Positions 6,765 through 8,872 of a stretch of 8,872 bases of DNA are shown here, in pieces; the stretch's first letter is position 1; the number at the start of each line of letters is the position of its first letter. The position numbers and the translations under genes are program-made. The stretch is from Candidatus Nitrosopumilus sp. Its GTDB lineage: Archaea > Thermoproteota > Nitrososphaeria > Nitrososphaerales > Nitrosopumilaceae. The stretch lies in assembly GCA_029880665.1 (NCBI GenBank), contig JAOUNZ010000034.1:1-8872 (forward strand), given 5' to 3'. Below the pieces are notes generated by a model. That model worked only from the letters and a program-made list of their open reading frames with translations. It did no database searches and was not told the origin of the DNA.

Positions 6765-7150
6765 ACTGTGGGTGTCTATGAACAAATTCTTGAGACTTCG
6801 TGTATTTGGATTATCAAGGGTGAAAAGCTAGATCTAGTAATGCAGACTATTCAAAATATGTATGAGATGTATCTGGATAGTACTGCAAAAACGGATCAGT
6901 AATTCTTCTTGGATACATTACAAAAAACATTACCGAAGAGAAATTGATTCAGCAGACAAACATCCCATCATACTCAGAAAGAGCAACAATCATTGATGCA
7001 TTGCACGGTCGTGATGCTGTCATGCAAAAAACAATCATGTTGACGAATTATCTGATCTTTTTTGTTCTGCCATGCTTGAGAGAACTTGATAAAGCGCAAT
7101 TTCATTTAGTGCCAGAGATAAACAAGAGCTCAGAATCAGTACGATTTTAA
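6765..7150 (+). pseudogene. Unrecognised broken gene
   Basis: The frame that carries the second TPR unit goes on as KLDLVMQTIQNMYEMYLDST and ends at TAA 6900-6902. An overlapping second frame, from about 6893, continues with SVILLGYITKNITEEKLIQQ, then SYSERATIIDALHGRDAVMQ, and ends at TAA 7148-7150. The two halves read as one protein of about 120 residues joined across a frameshift. I do not recognise the family. Whether it belonged to the TPR protein or to a separate gene cannot be decided. From TTG 6944 the last 68 codons are open but lack a promoter or ribosome-binding site. Confidence 0.4.
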
Positions 7151-7184
7151 TTATAGATGTGCCTTGGAACAATGCCTGAACGTT

Positions 7185-7484
7185 CTATTGAATTTTTGTC
7201 AGAATCTTCTCGTGTATTTTAAAAGTCTTTCCATCTGACAAATTCTTTTTGATATGCCATTGTGTTGATTTGTTAATTCCTAATCTCTTTCTTTCCTCAT
7301 GAGTCATATTCAAAATTTTCTTTCGTAATTCTAAATCATCATTTCTATTCAGTCTCATCTTGGGAATAACAAAATTAAATTCTTGCTTCAGTTCCACAAT
7401 GAAATTCGATAATTGTTGCAGATTATCCTGCAAGTATAACTTGATATGAATAATTCTTTCCATTCTTGTAATTATATGTGGCAT
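7185..7484 (-). CDS. Small helix-turn-helix protein resembling the C-terminal tail of some archaeal Cas1
   Basis: The 99-residue protein ends with a compact helical segment (about 55-99) containing LRKKILNMTHEERKRLGIN, then KSTQWHIKKN and GKTFKIHEKI. This order of L-R-x-K-I, an E/W-x-x-x-G turn, K-x-T-x-x-x-x-K-K and a final basic strand resembles, from memory, the HTH extension at the C terminus of Cas1 in some archaeal CRISPR systems and casposons. The preceding part (NFVIPKMRLNRNDDLELR) also fits the linker found there. The Cas1 catalytic domain is absent: a TAA stands in frame four codons before ATG 7484, and no CRISPR repeats, cas2 or cas4 are in the window. It may be a truncated remnant or a small DNA-binding protein in its own right. 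A TATA box and dyad upstream support expression. The family call needs a profile search. Confidence 0.5.
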   Translation of the reverse strand: MPHIITRMERIIHIKLYLQDNLQQLSNFIVELKQEFNFVIPKMRLNRNDDLELRKKILNMTHEERKRLGINKSTQWHIKKNLSDGKTFKIHEKILTKIQ

Positions 7485-7528
7485 TAAAGTTTGAATTTAT
7501 CTTCTCAATTAATAACTTAACAGTATTA

Positions 7529-7552
7529 CCTCATAATATGAGGATTTTATAA
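7529..7552 (-). promoter_or_regulatory. TATA box abutting a perfect dyad (operator candidate)
   Basis: On the minus strand TTATAAAAT (7544-7552) is followed immediately by CCTCATATTATGAGG (7529-7543), an inverted repeat with 6-base arms and a 3-base centre. Transcription would start about 7520-7525, so the dyad fills the space between TATA box and start. That is the usual place for an archaeal repressor to act. It would serve the HTH gene starting at 7484, which may control itself (inference). Confidence 0.5.
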
Positions 7553-7639
7553 CGACAAAACAGATTTTTTATCTTTCAATGTTATGGTTGTTTATCCAAT
7601 CCTGTCAACAATCAGTAATAGAGTTCAAACCCTCTTTTT

Positions 7640-8740
7640 TTACTTTCTGATCTTCAACGACACAACAAATGCGCAAACAATTATCACAATTGCAAAATAC
7701 ATCACTGCAACATAGTCAAATGCAAACGCAATGCTTCCTGCAATCACTGGGCCCACAACCGTCGCAATAGACACCGTAGAGCTAAATATCCCAGTTGATG
7801 TTGAGCGTGGATTGTTTTCCATCAAATGAAAATTTCCTCCAATGAACAAAAATGCCCATGTGCCACCAACAAGTGCCATGAATGGCATCGACATCCACCA
7901 CTCTGTTACAAACAACAAACCCACAAATACAAATGTTGTACAACCAACGCCTATTTTGAATTTAGTTACATTTGAGAGGTTTATCTTGCTTGCCATCACA
8001 TTCATCAAAACAAATGCAGTAAGCGTATTTGCAACATACACAATTGATATCTGATAAAGTTCGGCTCCCCATTTCTCCATTAATATTATTGGGAAAATTG
8101 TCCATACTGCAGTTGCACCAATATGTCTTAGTAATAACGATGTGAACAGAAATTTATTTTTTAAAATAATCTTCTTCATGGTTCCAGGGGTTATCTCTTT
8201 TACTTGCTCTGGATTTGGTAATCTGATTGTAAAGATCAATCCAATGACAAATGATGCCGAACTGATCAAGAAAATCAGCCTCAGATCATTTGCAAATCCA
8301 GCTGCAGCAATTCCTGCAAGCCATCCTAATGCATGAAATGAAATCACTGTGGCTGCCCTTTTTTTGTCGGTGTTTGCTTCGTAGGAATATGCGATCATTG
8401 CAGGAATCATTATCCCGCTTGCAACTCCCGCCGCAATTCTTACAAGGAAAAACATTGTAAGGTCGTTTGCAAAATAGTGTAATCCAAAGGCTATGGCACA
8501 TCCAACAAAGCCAGTTCTGATGAATCTGAGTCTGGTTCCTTTTTTGTCTGAATGTCTGCCAAAATAAATCTCAGAGAGAATCTGAGTAAAACTGAATGAT
8601 GCCACCAAAACCCCAATCTCAAAGACCGAATCTGTGACGCCTTTGGCAATTATTGGCATGAATACAAAGATAATCGAGATTCCTGCATGCTGGAAAAAAG
8701 TTGCGCTACGAACTAGATTGTTAACTTTGAGATTTAGCAT
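7640..8740 (-). CDS. Major facilitator superfamily transporter
   Basis: The 366-residue protein is an intact membrane carrier that moves a small solute using an ion gradient or as an exporter; the substrate cannot be read from sequence. It has two halves of about six helices separated by a charged loop (about 173-196). MFS motif A is present between helices 2 and 3 as GRHSDKKGTR (residues 61-70), with the conserved Gly, Asp, Gly and Arg. The Arg-Ile-x-x-Gly-x-x-x-Gly of helix 4 (RIAAGVASG, 101-109) resembles motif B. The length is slightly below the usual 390-420, with short termini. ATG 8740 is the natural start, 20 residues before helix 1; no strong TATA box lies at the right distance. Drug or metabolite export is possible. 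It has no evident link to the decayed genes and may mark the edge of stable chromosome. Confidence 0.85.
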   Translation of the reverse strand: MLNLKVNNLVRSATFFQHAGISIIFVFMPIIAKGVTDSVFEIGVLVASFSFTQILSEIYFGRHSDKKGTRLRFIRTGFVGCAIAFGLHYFANDLTMFFLVRIAAGVASGIMIPAMIAYSYEANTDKKRAATVISFHALGWLAGIAAAGFANDLRLIFLISSASFVIGLIFTIRLPNPEQVKEITPGTMKKIILKNKFLFTSLLLRHIGATAVWTIFPIILMEKWGAELYQISIVYVANTLTAFVLMNVMASKINLSNVTKFKIGVGCTTFVFVGLLFVTEWWMSMPFMALVGGTWAFLFIGGNFHLMENNPRSTSTGIFSSTVSIATVVGPVIAGSIAFAFDYVAVMYFAIVIIVCAFVVSLKIRK

Positions 8741-8841
8741 AAATACACGTCAAATAATTTCTCACCTAATTTCAACATACGTCTCAATCTCTGTATTTCT
8801 CTGAAAAGAATTAAACTGTACGTGGCTTTTTTAAAATTAAA

Positions 8842-8872
8842 TTGTCAGAAAAAGAATCATTCCTTGACGCTA
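8842..8872 (+). CDS. Possible start of a leaderless gene running off the window
   Basis: TTG 8842 opens a frame reading MSEKESFLDA to the end of the window. A TATA-like ATTAAACT (about 8810-8817) lies about 29 bases upstream, which fits a leaderless transcript divergent from the MFS gene. Ten codons are too few to name a product. Confidence 0.25.
   Translation, partial: MSEKESFLDA

Noticed and set aside
7842..8054. Open frame of 70 codons on the plus strand inside the MFS gene
   Set aside because: It lies fully antisense to an intact transporter with conserved motifs and shows no family features of its own.
1..8872. General sequencing error as the cause of all frameshifts
   Set aside because: Intact frames of 280, 301 and 366 codons lie among the broken ones, and the broken genes also carry in-frame stops and missing parts. 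Local errors at homopolymers cannot be excluded.

Overview
The window looks like part of an ammonia-oxidising archaeon (Nitrososphaerota, Nitrosopumilaceae-like). This is an inference from AT-rich DNA, archaeal TATA boxes about 25 bases upstream of start codons (leaderless transcripts), and an extracytoplasmic CuA-type copper protein. No rRNA, tRNA or CRISPR array was found, so the taxonomy rests on style and gene content only.

Layout. Positions 1-860 hold a decayed IS5-family insertion sequence whose DDE transposase is split into several frames. Positions 927-1922 are the remains of an FAD-linked oxidase of the berberine-bridge type. Positions 2079-2365 (minus) are a scrap of an unrecognised gene. 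Positions 2384-4028 are a heavily frameshifted gene that reads like a tailed-virus portal protein, probably a provirus relic, with a further trace at 4029-4206. Two intact divergent genes follow: a six-helix membrane protein with an intramembrane Cys-Pro-Thr-Cys and an external His cluster (4207-5049, minus), and a membrane-anchored CuA cupredoxin with a second His-rich domain (5229-6134, plus). Their facing promoters lie in a 179-base intergenic gap. At 6163-6273 there is a perfect 111-base inverted copy of the IS end found at 1-111, so everything between is bracketed by inverted IS ends. Positions 6274-7150 are mostly non-coding plus decayed TPR and unknown genes. Positions 7185-7484 (minus) encode a small helix-turn-helix protein resembling the C-terminal tail of some archaeal Cas1 proteins, behind a promoter with a perfect dyad. 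Positions 7640-8740 (minus) encode an intact MFS transporter. A possible gene start runs off the right edge.

How it fits together. The window is a genomic island in decay: transposase, viral portal, oxidase and TPR genes are all broken, while the copper pair, the HTH gene and the MFS gene keep open frames. Intact frames of 280, 301 and 366 codons beside shredded ones argue that the lesions are real and not general sequencing error. The best candidate for an undescribed functional unit is the divergent CuA/CPTC-membrane-protein pair. A working guess is copper handling or electron transfer at the outer face of the cytoplasmic membrane, with the pair possibly mobilised by the flanking inverted IS ends.
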